From Pseudomonadota bacterium (GTDB lineage Bacteria; Pseudomonadota; Alphaproteobacteria; Rhizobiales; Rhizobiaceae): a DNA stretch of 16,632 nt. The stretch spans positions 1 to 16,632 of the forward strand of contig JAEYTV010000647.1 of assembly GCA_023433855.1 (NCBI GenBank), given 5' to 3'. This document shows, piece by piece, positions 8,095-15,962 of the stretch. A program made the translations under genes and the position numbers. A model generated the notes under the pieces. That model was not told where the DNA came from. It saw only the letters and a program-made list of their open reading frames with translations, and did not search any database. The number at the start of each line of letters is the position of its first letter. Position 1 is the stretch's first letter.

Positions 8095-8906
8095 GCATGA
8101 TCGCGGCCAGCGCGCGCATACATCCCCTTGCCGTTGTTGAAGAGGGAGCGACCATCGGCGAGAACGTGGTCGTCGGCCCGTTTTCGCATATAGGGCCGCG
8201 TGTGGTGTTGAAGGACGGAGTGGAGGTGATCTCGCATGCTGTGGTCACCGGCAATACCGAGATCGGACGCAACTGCCGCATCTTTCCCATGGCGGTTATC
8301 GGAGGGGTTTCGCAGAGCCTTCACGAGGCGGGCGAGAATTCGTCGCTGACGGTTGGCGACAACTGCACGATGCGCGAAGGGGTGACGATGAACTGCGGCA
8401 CAGTTGCAGGCGGTGGTAGGACCGTCGTCGGCAATAACTGCCTGATTCTTGCCAATTCCCACGTCGCCCACGACTGCCAACTGGGCAATGACATCATCAT
8501 GTCGAACAATGTGATGCTTGCGGGACACGTGCACGTTTCCGACCGGGCGATTCTGGGTGGCGGCTGCGCCGTTCACCAGTTTACCCGTATCGGTCGTCAA
8601 GCTTTCATCGGTGGGCTTTCCGCCGTAAACTACGACGTTATTCCCTACGGTATGCTCAACGGCAATCCGGGTGTGCTCGGCGGCCTCAATGTCGTCGGCA
8701 TGAGCCGTGCAGGCATGGAACGCGCGACGATCCACAAGGTGCGGCGGGCTTTCAAGCAGATCTTCGAGGGCGGAGCAAACATCCGCACGAATGCCGCAGC
8801 CATCCGTGATGAATACGCGGACTGCAAGGAAGTGATGGAGATACTCGACTTTATCGCGGCCGACAGCGAAAGAGCTCTGTCTTCTCCCTATCGCGGCAAG
8901 GCCTGA
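8091..8906 (+). CDS. lpxA: UDP-N-acetylglucosamine O-acyltransferase LpxA
   Basis: First enzyme of lipid A synthesis: it transfers a 3-hydroxyacyl chain from ACP to the 3-OH of UDP-GlcNAc. The protein is cytoplasmic and trimeric. The 271-residue product has an N-terminal left-handed beta-helix of hexapeptide repeats (residues about 5-190: [22 protein letters not shown] and on). The catalytic His is in ANSHVAHDC (His127 here, His125 in E. coli). Further marks are [14 protein letters not shown] and [19 protein letters not shown], followed by the helical C-terminal domain. The start ATG 8091 overlaps the fabZ stop by 4 bases and has AAGGG at 8080-8084. lpxI follows after 5 bases. Unlike lpxD, this copy looks intact. 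Confidence 0.97.
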   Translation: MSMIAASARIHPLAVVEEGATIGENVVVGPFSHIGPRVVLKDGVEVISHAVVTGNTEIGRNCRIFPMAVIGGVSQSLHEAGENSSLTVGDNCTMREGVTMNCGTVAGGGRTVVGNNCLILANSHVAHDCQLGNDIIMSNNVMLAGHVHVSDRAILGGGCAVHQFTRIGRQAFIGGLSAVNYDVIPYGMLNGNPGVLGGLNVVGMSRAGMERATIHKVRRAFKQIFEGGANIRTNAAAIRDEYADCKEVMEILDFIAADSERALSSPYRGKA

Positions 8907-8911
8907 CCCGC

Positions 8912-9769
8912 ATGACGCGCCGGCTGGCGATCATCGCCGGAAACGGTTTTCTTCCTGTTCACCTGGCAAGGGCTGCTCGCGATGCAGGCGAAGATCCATT
9001 CATCATCCCGTTGCGCAAGGAGTCCGACCAGGATTTCGGAGGCTTCGAGGTTGCTGGGGCCAGTATCGCCGACGTTGCTGCCATCAACCGGATCTTCCGC
9101 GAACAGGGCATCGATCGGGTCGTGCTTTCCGGGGGCGTGACCCGGCGTCCCGACTGGCGCGACATTCGACCGACCTGGAAGACAATCCGCAAGCTGCCGC
9201 TTCTCATGAAAACCCTGGTGGCGGGCGGGGATGATGCCCTGTTGCAGGTGGCGATCGGCATCATCGAGGCTCAGGGCTGTCGGGTAGTTGGCGCTCACGA
9301 GATTGCACCGGGCCTCCTGGCGAAGATCGGGCCGCTGGGGACCTGTTTACCGTCGGCTGATGATCGGGACGACATCGAAAGGGCTATCGAGGCCGCACGT
9401 CGATTGGGAGAGCTCGATATCGGTCAGGGCGCGGTGAGCGTCGGCGGCCGGGTCGTGGCCCTTGAAGGTGCGGAGGGGACCGACGCGATGCTTCGGCGGG
9501 TGGCGGCCCTCAGGGCCGAGGGGCGAATATCAAGGCGCCGCAAAGGCGTGCTGGTCAAGCTCTGCAAACCGCAGCAGGATATGCGCGCCGACCTTCCGAC
9601 CGTTGGTCCGTCAACCGTCGCCAATGCAGCGGAAGCCGGCCTTGCGGGCATCGCCATCGAGGCCGGACGGGCGCTGGTACTGCAGGAAGATGCGATGATC
9701 GCGGCTGCAGACAAGGCAGGCATCTTCGTGTGTGGCATCGATCCTGCCCTGCCGAGAGGAGGAGCGTGA
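8912..9769 (+). CDS. lpxI: UDP-2,3-diacylglucosamine pyrophosphatase LpxI
   Basis: LpxI (formerly DUF1009) hydrolyses UDP-2,3-diacylglucosamine to lipid X and UMP, replacing the unrelated LpxH of E. coli; this version is characteristic of alphaproteobacteria. The product has 285 residues. The N terminus LAIIAGNGFLPVHLARAAR is a Rossmann-like first strand and helix. The conserved block LLMKTLVAGGDDALLQV follows in the middle. The C-terminal active-site region reads VKLCKPQQDMRADLPTVGPST, with the invariant Lys and Asp residues around positions 218-228, then GLAGIAIEAGRALVL. It is immediately downstream of lpxA (5-base gap; AAGG at 8898-8901) and overlaps lpxB by one base. That position between lpxA and lpxB is the standard one for lpxI and supports the call. 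Confidence 0.95.
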   Translation: MTRRLAIIAGNGFLPVHLARAARDAGEDPFIIPLRKESDQDFGGFEVAGASIADVAAINRIFREQGIDRVVLSGGVTRRPDWRDIRPTWKTIRKLPLLMKTLVAGGDDALLQVAIGIIEAQGCRVVGAHEIAPGLLAKIGPLGTCLPSADDRDDIERAIEAARRLGELDIGQGAVSVGGRVVALEGAEGTDAMLRRVAALRAEGRISRRRKGVLVKLCKPQQDMRADLPTVGPSTVANAAEAGLAGIAIEAGRALVLQEDAMIAAADKAGIFVCGIDPALPRGGA

Positions 9770-10947
9770 TGAAGAAGCCGTTGACCATCGGCGTTGTGGC
9801 GGGAGAGGTTTCGGGTGATCTCCTGGGCGGGGACCTTGTGGTTGCCTTGAAGGCCTCTTATGCCGGTCCCGTCGAACTGATCGGTGTCGGCGGCGACGCC
9901 CTCGCGGCGCAAGGGCTGGACTCCCTGTTCGACTTTTCAGAATTGTCGATCATGGGATTGACGCAGGTGCTGTCCCGTCTTCCAAGCCTCATCAAGAGGA
10001 TCAATCAGACGGCCGAGGCGATCATCAAGGCACGCCCGGACCTTCTGCTCATCATCGACAGTCCCGACTTCACCCATCGTGTCGCGAAGAAGGTGCGGGG
10101 GGCCTTGCCGGATCTTCCGATCGTCGATTACGTATGCCCCAGCGTCTGGGCGTGGAAGGAGTACCGCGCGACTGCAATGCTCGCTTATGTTGACCACGTT
10201 CTGGCCGTCCTACCGTTTGAGCCGGATGCGATGAAGCGGCTCGGGGGGCCGGAGACCACGTTCGTCGGGCACCGGCTGACGGATGATCCCTCGTTGCTCA
10301 AGGTCCGGGCGATCAGGCGCGACCGGCCGGCAAAGGCGAAAGACGATCAAAAGACCATATTGCTGCTTCCCGGTTCACGGTCTGCAGAGATCAAGGCGCT
10401 TTTGCCCGTGTTTGCCGAGGCTGCGCGAGAATTCGTCAACCGCAACGGTCCAACCCGCTTTCTCCTGCCCACGGTGCCTCGCCAGGAGAGGCTGGTGCGT
10501 GACTTGGTCACGGCCTTGCCGGTCCAGCCGGAGATCACCGTAGATGCGGGGGGGAAATGGTCCGCATTTGCCGAAGCGGATGCCGCAATAGCCGCGTCGG
10601 GGACCGTCATCCTTGAACTGGCGCTGGCGAATGTGCCAGTTGTTTCCGCCTACAAGGCCGACTGGCTGATAACGCTGATGTCGAAGCGCATCAAGATCTG
10701 GTCCGGAGCGCTGCCGAACCTCGTCTGCGACTATCCCCTCGTGCCCGAATACATCAACGAGGTCGTCCGCCCGGGCAGTCTGTGCCGCTGGGCAGAGCGA
10801 CTTTCGCAAGAGACAGCCCAGCGCAGGGCCATGATGGAGGGCTTCGATCTCACCTGGAAGCGCCTTCAGGTTCCGGTGCCGCCGGGGGAGGCAGGAGCGG
10901 GCATCATACTGACACTTCTGGAAAAGAAAAAACCCGGCCATCTCTGA
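9769..10947 (+). CDS. lpxB: lipid-A-disaccharide synthase
   Basis: Family GT19 glycosyltransferase that joins lipid X to UDP-2,3-diacylglucosamine, forming the beta-1,6 disaccharide of lipid A at the inner face of the inner membrane. The 392-residue product is a normal length. Motifs are GVVAGEVSGDLLGG near the N terminus, LLLIIDSPDFTHRVAKK, YVCPSVWAWKEYRA, VLPFEPDAMKRLGG and FVGHRLTDD. LLLPGSRSAEIKALLP and AASGTVILELALANVPVV form the donor-binding half. The ATG at 9769 was chosen for AGGAGG (9757-9762) 6 bases upstream and for matching the family N terminus; it overlaps the lpxI stop. The gene closes the lipid A cassette, and its stop codon falls in the loop of the terminator hairpin. Confidence 0.97.
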   Translation: MKKPLTIGVVAGEVSGDLLGGDLVVALKASYAGPVELIGVGGDALAAQGLDSLFDFSELSIMGLTQVLSRLPSLIKRINQTAEAIIKARPDLLLIIDSPDFTHRVAKKVRGALPDLPIVDYVCPSVWAWKEYRATAMLAYVDHVLAVLPFEPDAMKRLGGPETTFVGHRLTDDPSLLKVRAIRRDRPAKAKDDQKTILLLPGSRSAEIKALLPVFAEAAREFVNRNGPTRFLLPTVPRQERLVRDLVTALPVQPEITVDAGGKWSAFAEADAAIAASGTVILELALANVPVVSAYKADWLITLMSKRIKIWSGALPNLVCDYPLVPEYINEVVRPGSLCRWAERLSQETAQRRAMMEGFDLTWKRLQVPVPPGEAGAGIILTLLEKKKPGHL

Positions 10948-10961
10948 CCGGGTTTTCTTTT
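10929..10961 (+). terminator. bidirectional intrinsic terminator between lpxB and gltA
   Basis: AAAACCCGG (10929-10937) pairs perfectly with CCGGGTTTT (10948-10956) across a 10-base loop. On the plus strand the stem is followed by CTTTT, ending the lpxB transcript; on the minus strand its U-rich tail (TTTTTTCTTTT) serves gltA. The hairpin overlaps the last codons and the stop of lpxB, so a ribosome finishing lpxB would cover part of it. Confidence 0.85.
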
Positions 10962-10977
10962 AGGATGTCTGAAGGGC

Positions 10978-12267
10978 TCAACGCTTCGAGATAGGCAGGT
11001 AATCGCGCATTGGCTCGCCGGTGTAGAGCTGGCGCGGCCGACCGATACGCTGCTGAGGGTCTTCGATCATCTCCGCCCACTGGGCAATCCAGCCGACCGT
11101 GCGCGCGAGAGCAAAGAGCACCGTGAACATCGTCGTGGGAAAGCCCATCGCCTTCAGCGTGATGCCGGAATAGAAGTCGATATTCGGGTACAGCTTCTTT
11201 TCGATGAAGTATTCATCCGTTAGAGCGATACGCTCAAGTTCCATGGCAACTTGCAGGAGCGGGTCGTCCTTGTGGCCCAACTCACCCAGAACCTCGTGGG
11301 TGGTCTTCTGCATGATCTTGGCGCGGGGATCGTAGTTCTTGTAGACGCGGTGGCCAAAGCCCATCAGCCGGAATGGGTCGTTCTTGTCCTTGGCACGCGC
11401 AATGTATTCGGGAATGCGATCGACGCTTCCGATCTCACTCAACATGTTCAGTGCCGCTTCATTGGCACCCCCATGCGCCGGTCCCCAGAGGCAGGCGATC
11501 CCGGCGGCGATGCAGGCGAACGGGTTTGCTCCCGATGAGCCGGCCAGACGCACGGTCGAGGTGGAGGCGTTCTGCTCATGGTCGGCATGGAGGATGAAGA
11601 TCCTGTCCATAGCCCGGGCAAGGACGGGATTGACCACATACTCCTCGCATGGCACCGCGAAGCACATGCGCAGGAAGTTTGACGCATAGTCGAGGTCGTT
11701 CTTCGGATAAACAAAGGGCTGACCGACATGGTACTTGAACGCCATCGCTGCCAAGGTCGGCATCTTGGCGATCATCCGCAGACTTGCCACCATCCGCTGA
11801 TGCGGGTCGGTGATATCCGTTGAGTCGTGATAGAAGGCGGAAAGCGCCCCGACACATCCACACATGACGGCCATCGGATGCGCGTCGCGCCGGAAGCCGG
11901 TAAAGAAGCGGGTCATCTGCTCGTGCACCATGGTGTGGTGCGTGACCCGGTAATCGAAGTCCTTCTTCTGCGCAGCGGTGGGAAGTTCACCGTAAAGCAG
12001 GAGATAGCACGTTTCCAGGAAATCGCCCTGCTCTGCGAGTTGCTCGATCGGATAACCACGGTGGAGCAGGATACCCTTGTCTCCATCGATGTACGTGATC
12101 TTGGATTCGCACGATGCGGTCGATGTGAAGCCCGGGTCGTAGGTGAAGGTGCCGGTTTGCTTGTAAAGCGCACCGATATCGATGACGTCAGGGCCTATGG
12201 AGCCGGACTTTATCGGCAGGTCGATGTGCTTGTCGCCGACCACGACATTTGCGCTCTTATCCGTCAT
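10978..12267 (-). CDS. gltA: citrate synthase (hexameric type II)
   Basis: Cytoplasmic citrate synthase that condenses acetyl-CoA and oxaloacetate to citrate, the entry to the TCA cycle. The 429-residue product fits the NADH-sensitive hexameric type of Gram-negative bacteria. The catalytic triad is visible: His265 in WGPAHGGAN, His306 in [13 protein letters not shown], and Asp364 in [27 protein letters not shown] and [24 protein letters not shown] are further signatures. The start (CAT at 12265-12267 on the plus strand) has GGAGG 6 bases upstream (12274-12278). It is transcribed toward lpxB and shares the terminator there. A predicted promoter lies about 70 bases upstream. No anomaly in the protein. 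Confidence 0.98.
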   Translation of the reverse strand: MTDKSANVVVGDKHIDLPIKSGSIGPDVIDIGALYKQTGTFTYDPGFTSTASCESKITYIDGDKGILLHRGYPIEQLAEQGDFLETCYLLLYGELPTAAQKKDFDYRVTHHTMVHEQMTRFFTGFRRDAHPMAVMCGCVGALSAFYHDSTDITDPHQRMVASLRMIAKMPTLAAMAFKYHVGQPFVYPKNDLDYASNFLRMCFAVPCEEYVVNPVLARAMDRIFILHADHEQNASTSTVRLAGSSGANPFACIAAGIACLWGPAHGGANEAALNMLSEIGSVDRIPEYIARAKDKNDPFRLMGFGHRVYKNYDPRAKIMQKTTHEVLGELGHKDDPLLQVAMELERIALTDEYFIEKKLYPNIDFYSGITLKAMGFPTTMFTVLFALARTVGWIAQWAEMIEDPQQRIGRPRQLYTGEPMRDYLPISKR

Positions 12268-12335
12268 GCTGATCCTCCAACCTTTTGGCGGCGTGGCGCC
12301 CTAAAAGTGCCACAAGAATTAAGCGTCTTTGCTTT

Positions 12336-12363
12336 GCTATATGATCCGAAAGCTGATGCCAAG
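12336..12363 (-). promoter_or_regulatory. predicted housekeeping promoter of gltA
   Basis: On the minus strand CTTGGC (12358-12363) is followed after 16 bases by TATAGC (12336-12341), close to the alphaproteobacterial housekeeping pattern of CTTGAC plus an AT-rich -10. It would give a leader of about 60 bases ending in the strong gltA ribosome site. Based on pattern matching only. Confidence 0.5.
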
Positions 12364-12439
12364 CAGTCGTTGGTAGCATTTTGTGCAGCGCGGAATGATA
12401 TTAGGCAACAGTTCTCCCGTTGGTTGCTTCCTCTACTTC

Positions 12440-12468
12440 TTCAGCGCTGAACAGGGCCGCAAAGGCCC
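12440..12468 (+). other. palindrome and weak terminator-like hairpin upstream of comEC
   Basis: TTCAGCGCTGAA (12440-12451) is a perfect 12-base palindrome. GGGCC (12454-12458) pairs with GGCCC (12464-12468) across GCAAA, followed by only a short GGGTTT. The shape resembles a weak rho-independent terminator, yet no plus-strand gene ends here. It may be a leftover of a gene lost from between gltA and comEC, or part of the comEC leader. Function not shown. Confidence 0.35.
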
Positions 12469-12552
12469 GGGTTTCGTCCTCAGTTGACGGAACGAGAAGA
12501 AACGCTCAGGTTGCAGACACGCGCTCTCGCGCGAAGGCGGGCTCGGGTGTTC

Positions 12553-15060
12553 ATGTCGGACGGTGCAACGTTCACGCAGGCGATCAAGAGACCACAACCA
12601 ACATCGCCTCTGGCGGATTCGCCTGGTGACGGTCCGGCCACGGATGACGCATGGACGGCGGACCGTTACGCGTTCCTTCCCCCACGGGAAAATCAACGTC
12701 GTCCGGCGCTGGCCAAATTCCTGGAGCGTGCTCGAAAGCGCCCATATTTGTCGCAGCGGCAGATCAGGGCGATGCTGGACGAGGAAGCTGCTCACGGACA
12801 TTTCTTTCTCTTCGTTCCGGTGCTGGCCGGAGCCGGTGCTGCATTCTGGTTCACAATCCCGCGGGAGCCGGCGCTCTGGTCTGTCTTGTCGCTTCTGGTC
12901 ATCTGCGGCGCGGCAGCCATTCTGACGGACCCCGCCAGAAGGCTGTTGCGGCTGGCGGCGCTCGGCCCATCTTTTTTCCTCGCGGGAATGACGCTGGCTC
13001 AACTGGAAACCTGGCGGTCGGGCACTCTCATTCTGGACTCTCCCGTGACAACCCTCCTCACCGGCGTGGTGGAGAGGCGCGAAATCGATGGAGAGGGGCG
13101 CTGGCGTTACATCGTCCGGGTCGAGAAGACCGAAGCACCCGAACTGCGTCGGCCACCGAGGCATGTCGCCCTGCTCGCCCGGGCGCGGCATGATCCCCTG
13201 GAACCTTCGCAGAGGATCTCCGGCCGGGTTCGTATCTCACCTCCTTCGGGGCCTGCGTTGGTCGGGCTCAACGATTTCGGCTTTTCCTCCTACTTCGATG
13301 GGCTCGGAGCGATCGGGTTCTTCTACGGCGCTCCAAAGAAGGAGCAGGGGCATGTGGGGGCAGACGGTCTTGCAGCTGGTGCCGCCCGATGGCTCTTTGA
13401 TCTGCGAGGCAGCATTGCCGGGCATATTCGGCATACGGTTCCCGGGGATGCAGGTGCATTCGCTGCCGCCATCGTCACTGACGAACGAAGGGCGATCTCC
13501 AAGGACACCACCGAAGCTCTGAGACTTGCAGGGCTGGCGCATATCATCGCGATTTCCGGCCTCAACATGGCTCTTGCGGCCGGCATCTTCTTTGTCGGCG
13601 CGCGTACCGCTCTGTCGCTCTTTACCGGTTTTGCGCAGACATACCCTGTGAAGAAGATAGCAGCCGCAGGCGCACTGGTGATGGCCACAGCCTATTATTC
13701 GATCTCCGGCTTCGGCGTATCGGCGGAACGTGCCTATATCATGATGGTTGTGATGCTGATCGCGGTGTTTTTCGATCGCCCTTCAATCAGTCTGCGGAAT
13801 GTCGCCCTGTCGGCGATGATCATCCTTGTCATCTCGCCGTCAGAGGTACTCGGCCCAAGCTTCCAGATGTCGTTCTCGGCAACGACTGCACTTGTGGCAG
13901 GCTATGCTATCTGGACGCGTCGCGGCAGCGGGCATCATGTCGAACCTGCGCTGTTTAACCACCCCCTCATGAGGCCGCTGCGAGGATCGTGGAACTTCGT
14001 CGTCGGGGTTCTTGTCACTTCCTTGATCGGCAGCATCTCAACGGCGATCTTCGCCGTTGAACACTTCCACCGTATTGCGACATATGGTCTCGTCGCCAAC
14101 CTGGCGGCCATGCCGATCATTTCTTTCGTGGTCATGCCAGCTGGATTGGTCGGAATGCTGCTGATGCCTCTTGGTCTGGAGGGACCTGCTCTTTGGGCGA
14201 TGGGACTCGGACTGGAGGCGGTGATCGCCATCGCCAAAGAGGTTGCGGCCTGGGGCGGCGACGTGGCGGTCGGGCGGCAGCATGCCTGGTTCCTTGGCAT
14301 GTCCTCTGCGGGCTTCCTCCTCCTGACACTCTTGAGGACACGGCTGCGATTGGCGGGTGTTCCCCTCCTCGTGGTCGCACTCCTTTTATCTTGGCAGGAA
14401 CGGTCGAGACCACCTCCGGATGTGTTGATTTCCGAGGATGCCAGCTTGGTCGCGCTCATCGATCCCGAGGGACGTATCGCAACTAACCGGATCCGCCCGC
14501 CCGGCTTCATCTTCGATCAATGGAGGCGGGCCCTGATCCTTGGAGAACCGGTAGCCCCCCGCATCAACCCTGGCAAGGACACGTCAGAGGATCAGTTGCA
14601 AACCGGCATGCCCCATTCCCGACGGCCCGGCCTGACCCCGCAACAGATCAGTGCCGCAACGACCGGCATCGAGGAAGCGCCCACCGGCCGCTTCGTCTGC
14701 GTCGCGCGCGTCTGGTGTGCCGCGAGGACCCGTAAAGGGACCATCATCGTGACCGTGGAAGACAGCCGTTACGCCGGCGTCGCCTGTGATGTCGCTGACT
14801 TAGTGGTAGCCCCAAGAGCCCGCTTCAACCGCTGCCGGTCGGGAGCCATCATGTTGAACGCTGCAGTCTTACGCAAACTCGGCGCTCTTGAGATTTCCCT
14901 GAACGACACAGCAGATGGGGGCCGATGGAATATCTCGGCATCCGTCGCCGGCAAGGACCGTGCCTGGCATCATCATCGTCAATTCGACTGGAGAAGTGGC
15001 GCGTTCACGTCGGTCCTGCCGCCGCCGCTGGACAGGCTCGTCAGTGATAACGGCGGATGA
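12553..15060 (+). CDS. comEC: ComEC/Rec2-family competence membrane protein
   Basis: Polytopic inner-membrane protein of the ComEC/Rec2 family, which in competent bacteria forms the channel that takes single-stranded DNA into the cytoplasm. From ATG 12553 it has 835 residues. A long hydrophilic N terminus (about 1-80) is followed by a DUF4131-like segment with membrane helices (about 82-190). The Competence domain (about 305-585) contains the typical [19 protein letters not shown] near residue 325, then many membrane helices. The C-terminal 220 residues are soluble and diverged; I see no HxHxDH metallo-beta-lactamase motif. The start is uncertain: the frame is open to TTG 12484 and includes GTG 12547, none with a strong ribosome site. 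No other competence genes are in the window. Its last 20 bases overlap the end of lexA. Confidence 0.85.
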   Translation: MSDGATFTQAIKRPQPTSPLADSPGDGPATDDAWTADRYAFLPPRENQRRPALAKFLERARKRPYLSQRQIRAMLDEEAAHGHFFLFVPVLAGAGAAFWFTIPREPALWSVLSLLVICGAAAILTDPARRLLRLAALGPSFFLAGMTLAQLETWRSGTLILDSPVTTLLTGVVERREIDGEGRWRYIVRVEKTEAPELRRPPRHVALLARARHDPLEPSQRISGRVRISPPSGPALVGLNDFGFSSYFDGLGAIGFFYGAPKKEQGHVGADGLAAGAARWLFDLRGSIAGHIRHTVPGDAGAFAAAIVTDERRAISKDTTEALRLAGLAHIIAISGLNMALAAGIFFVGARTALSLFTGFAQTYPVKKIAAAGALVMATAYYSISGFGVSAERAYIMMVVMLIAVFFDRPSISLRNVALSAMIILVISPSEVLGPSFQMSFSATTALVAGYAIWTRRGSGHHVEPALFNHPLMRPLRGSWNFVVGVLVTSLIGSISTAIFAVEHFHRIATYGLVANLAAMPIISFVVMPAGLVGMLLMPLGLEGPALWAMGLGLEAVIAIAKEVAAWGGDVAVGRQHAWFLGMSSAGFLLLTLLRTRLRLAGVPLLVVALLLSWQERSRPPPDVLISEDASLVALIDPEGRIATNRIRPPGFIFDQWRRALILGEPVAPRINPGKDTSEDQLQTGMPHSRRPGLTPQQISAATTGIEEAPTGRFVCVARVWCAARTRKGTIIVTVEDSRYAGVACDVADLVVAPRARFNRCRSGAIMLNAAVLRKLGALEISLNDTADGGRWNISASVAGKDRAWHHHRQFDWRSGAFTSVLPPPLDRLVSDNGG

Positions 15061-15763
15061 GGCCGACCAACTTGCCCTGGATCTTTACCCGGTCAGGGGG
15101 GAAGATCCGTGTTTCGTAGGCGGGATTGGCTGCCTCCAAAGCGATCGACGCGCCGCGTCGGCGAAATCGCTTCAAGGTAGCTTCCTCGTCGTCCACCAAG
15201 GCCACCACGATGTCACCCGGATTGGCCGTATTGCCTGTTCGAATGACGACCGTGTCGCCATCAAGAATACCTGCCTCGATCATCGAGTCGCCCTTGACCT
15301 CGAGCGCGTAATGTTCACCCGCACCAATCATCTCATTGGGCACAGAGATATCGTGCGTGTTGTTTTGGATCGCCGAGATCGGAACACCGGCGGCAATACG
15401 TCCCATGACGGGCACGGAGGTCGCGTTGGACGTCTCGTCGTTGGAGACCGACTTGTTGACGGCTGCCGGCGTCGCTTGTTGTTTGCCGAGGCTGCCTTCT
15501 ATGATGCTAGGCGAGAAGCCGCGGCGAGGTTGAATACTTGGCTGGTAGGCTTCGGGCAGCTTGATCACCTCGAGTGCGCGCGCCCGATTCGGCAGGCGAC
15601 GGATGAAGCCGCGCTCTTCAAGGGCGGTGATTAGCCGATGGATCCCGGACTTCGATGCAAGGTCCAGTGCGTCCTTCATCTCGTCGAACGAGGGCGGCAC
15701 GCCGGACTCCTTCATGCGTTCGTGGATGAACAGAAGCAGTTCCTGCTGTTTGCGAGTAAGCAT
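15041..15763 (-). CDS. lexA: LexA repressor, self-cleaving SOS regulator
   Basis: Transcriptional repressor of the SOS DNA-damage response. It dimerises on SOS boxes and cuts itself when RecA forms filaments on single-stranded DNA. The 240-residue product opens with the winged-helix DNA-binding domain ([17 protein letters not shown], then [38 protein letters not shown], residues 1-65). A longer linker than in E. coli follows. The S24 peptidase domain has the cleavage site GRIAAGVP (Ala125-Gly126), nucleophile Ser160 in KGDSM and Lys198 in EATLKRF. I chose the ATG at 15763 because the family N terminus begins exactly there; upstream in-frame starts would run through the operator. It should repress itself through the SOS box at 15811-15825. 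Its 3' end overlaps comEC, tail to tail. Confidence 0.97.
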   Translation of the reverse strand: MLTRKQQELLLFIHERMKESGVPPSFDEMKDALDLASKSGIHRLITALEERGFIRRLPNRARALEVIKLPEAYQPSIQPRRGFSPSIIEGSLGKQQATPAAVNKSVSNDETSNATSVPVMGRIAAGVPISAIQNNTHDISVPNEMIGAGEHYALEVKGDSMIEAGILDGDTVVIRTGNTANPGDIVVALVDDEEATLKRFRRRGASIALEAANPAYETRIFPPDRVKIQGKLVGLIRRYH

Positions 15764-15803
15764 ATTCCAAGCACCCCAAGTCGGAAACAAATCCAGAACG
15801 GAC

Positions 15804-15831
15804 ACTATATGTTCCATATGTGTTCCGCAAG
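15804..15831 (-). promoter_or_regulatory. predicted lexA promoter
   Basis: On the minus strand CTTGCG (15826-15831) and TATAGT (15804-15809) are separated by 16 bases, matching an alphaproteobacterial housekeeping promoter. The SOS box lies entirely in the spacer, so LexA bound there would block RNA polymerase. The -10 is about 40 bases upstream of the lexA start codon. Confidence 0.65.
15811..15825 (-). promoter_or_regulatory. lexA: SOS box (LexA operator), GTTC-N7-GTTC
   Basis: GTTC (15811-15814), seven bases, GTTC (15822-15825) is an exact match to the direct-repeat SOS box known from alphaproteobacteria; on the lexA strand it reads GAAC-N7-GAAC. It sits 48 bases upstream of the lexA ATG. 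It could also affect the divergent VOC gene, though that start is about 140 bases away. Confidence 0.9.
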
Positions 15832-15889
15832 GGCTTAAAATTCCGTGAAAACCTGGCAATAAAATTCGAGGGGAACTGCGGGTTGCGCG

Positions 15890-15926
15890 ATAGGCACTAC
15901 TTGTTCGTTCCGCGCGTAGTGCCAAT
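15890..15926. promoter_or_regulatory. 11-bp inverted repeat upstream of the VOC gene
   Basis: ATAGGCACTAC (15890-15900, reading the plus strand) mirrors GTAGTGCCAAT (15916-15926) with one mismatch, separated by 15 bases. The repeat ends 36 bases before the GTG start of the downstream gene, as an operator or leader hairpin might. A nearby 9-base direct repeat GGGCTCACA (15930-15938 and 15952-15960) flanks the ribosome site. No specific regulator is indicated. Confidence 0.45.
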
Positions 15927-15962
15927 GTAGGGCTCACATTCCACATTGCAGGGGCTCACAGC

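Noticed and set aside
15764..15946. N-terminal extension of lexA
   Set aside because: It would run across the SOS box and promoter; LexA proteins begin at the MLTRKQ found at 15763.
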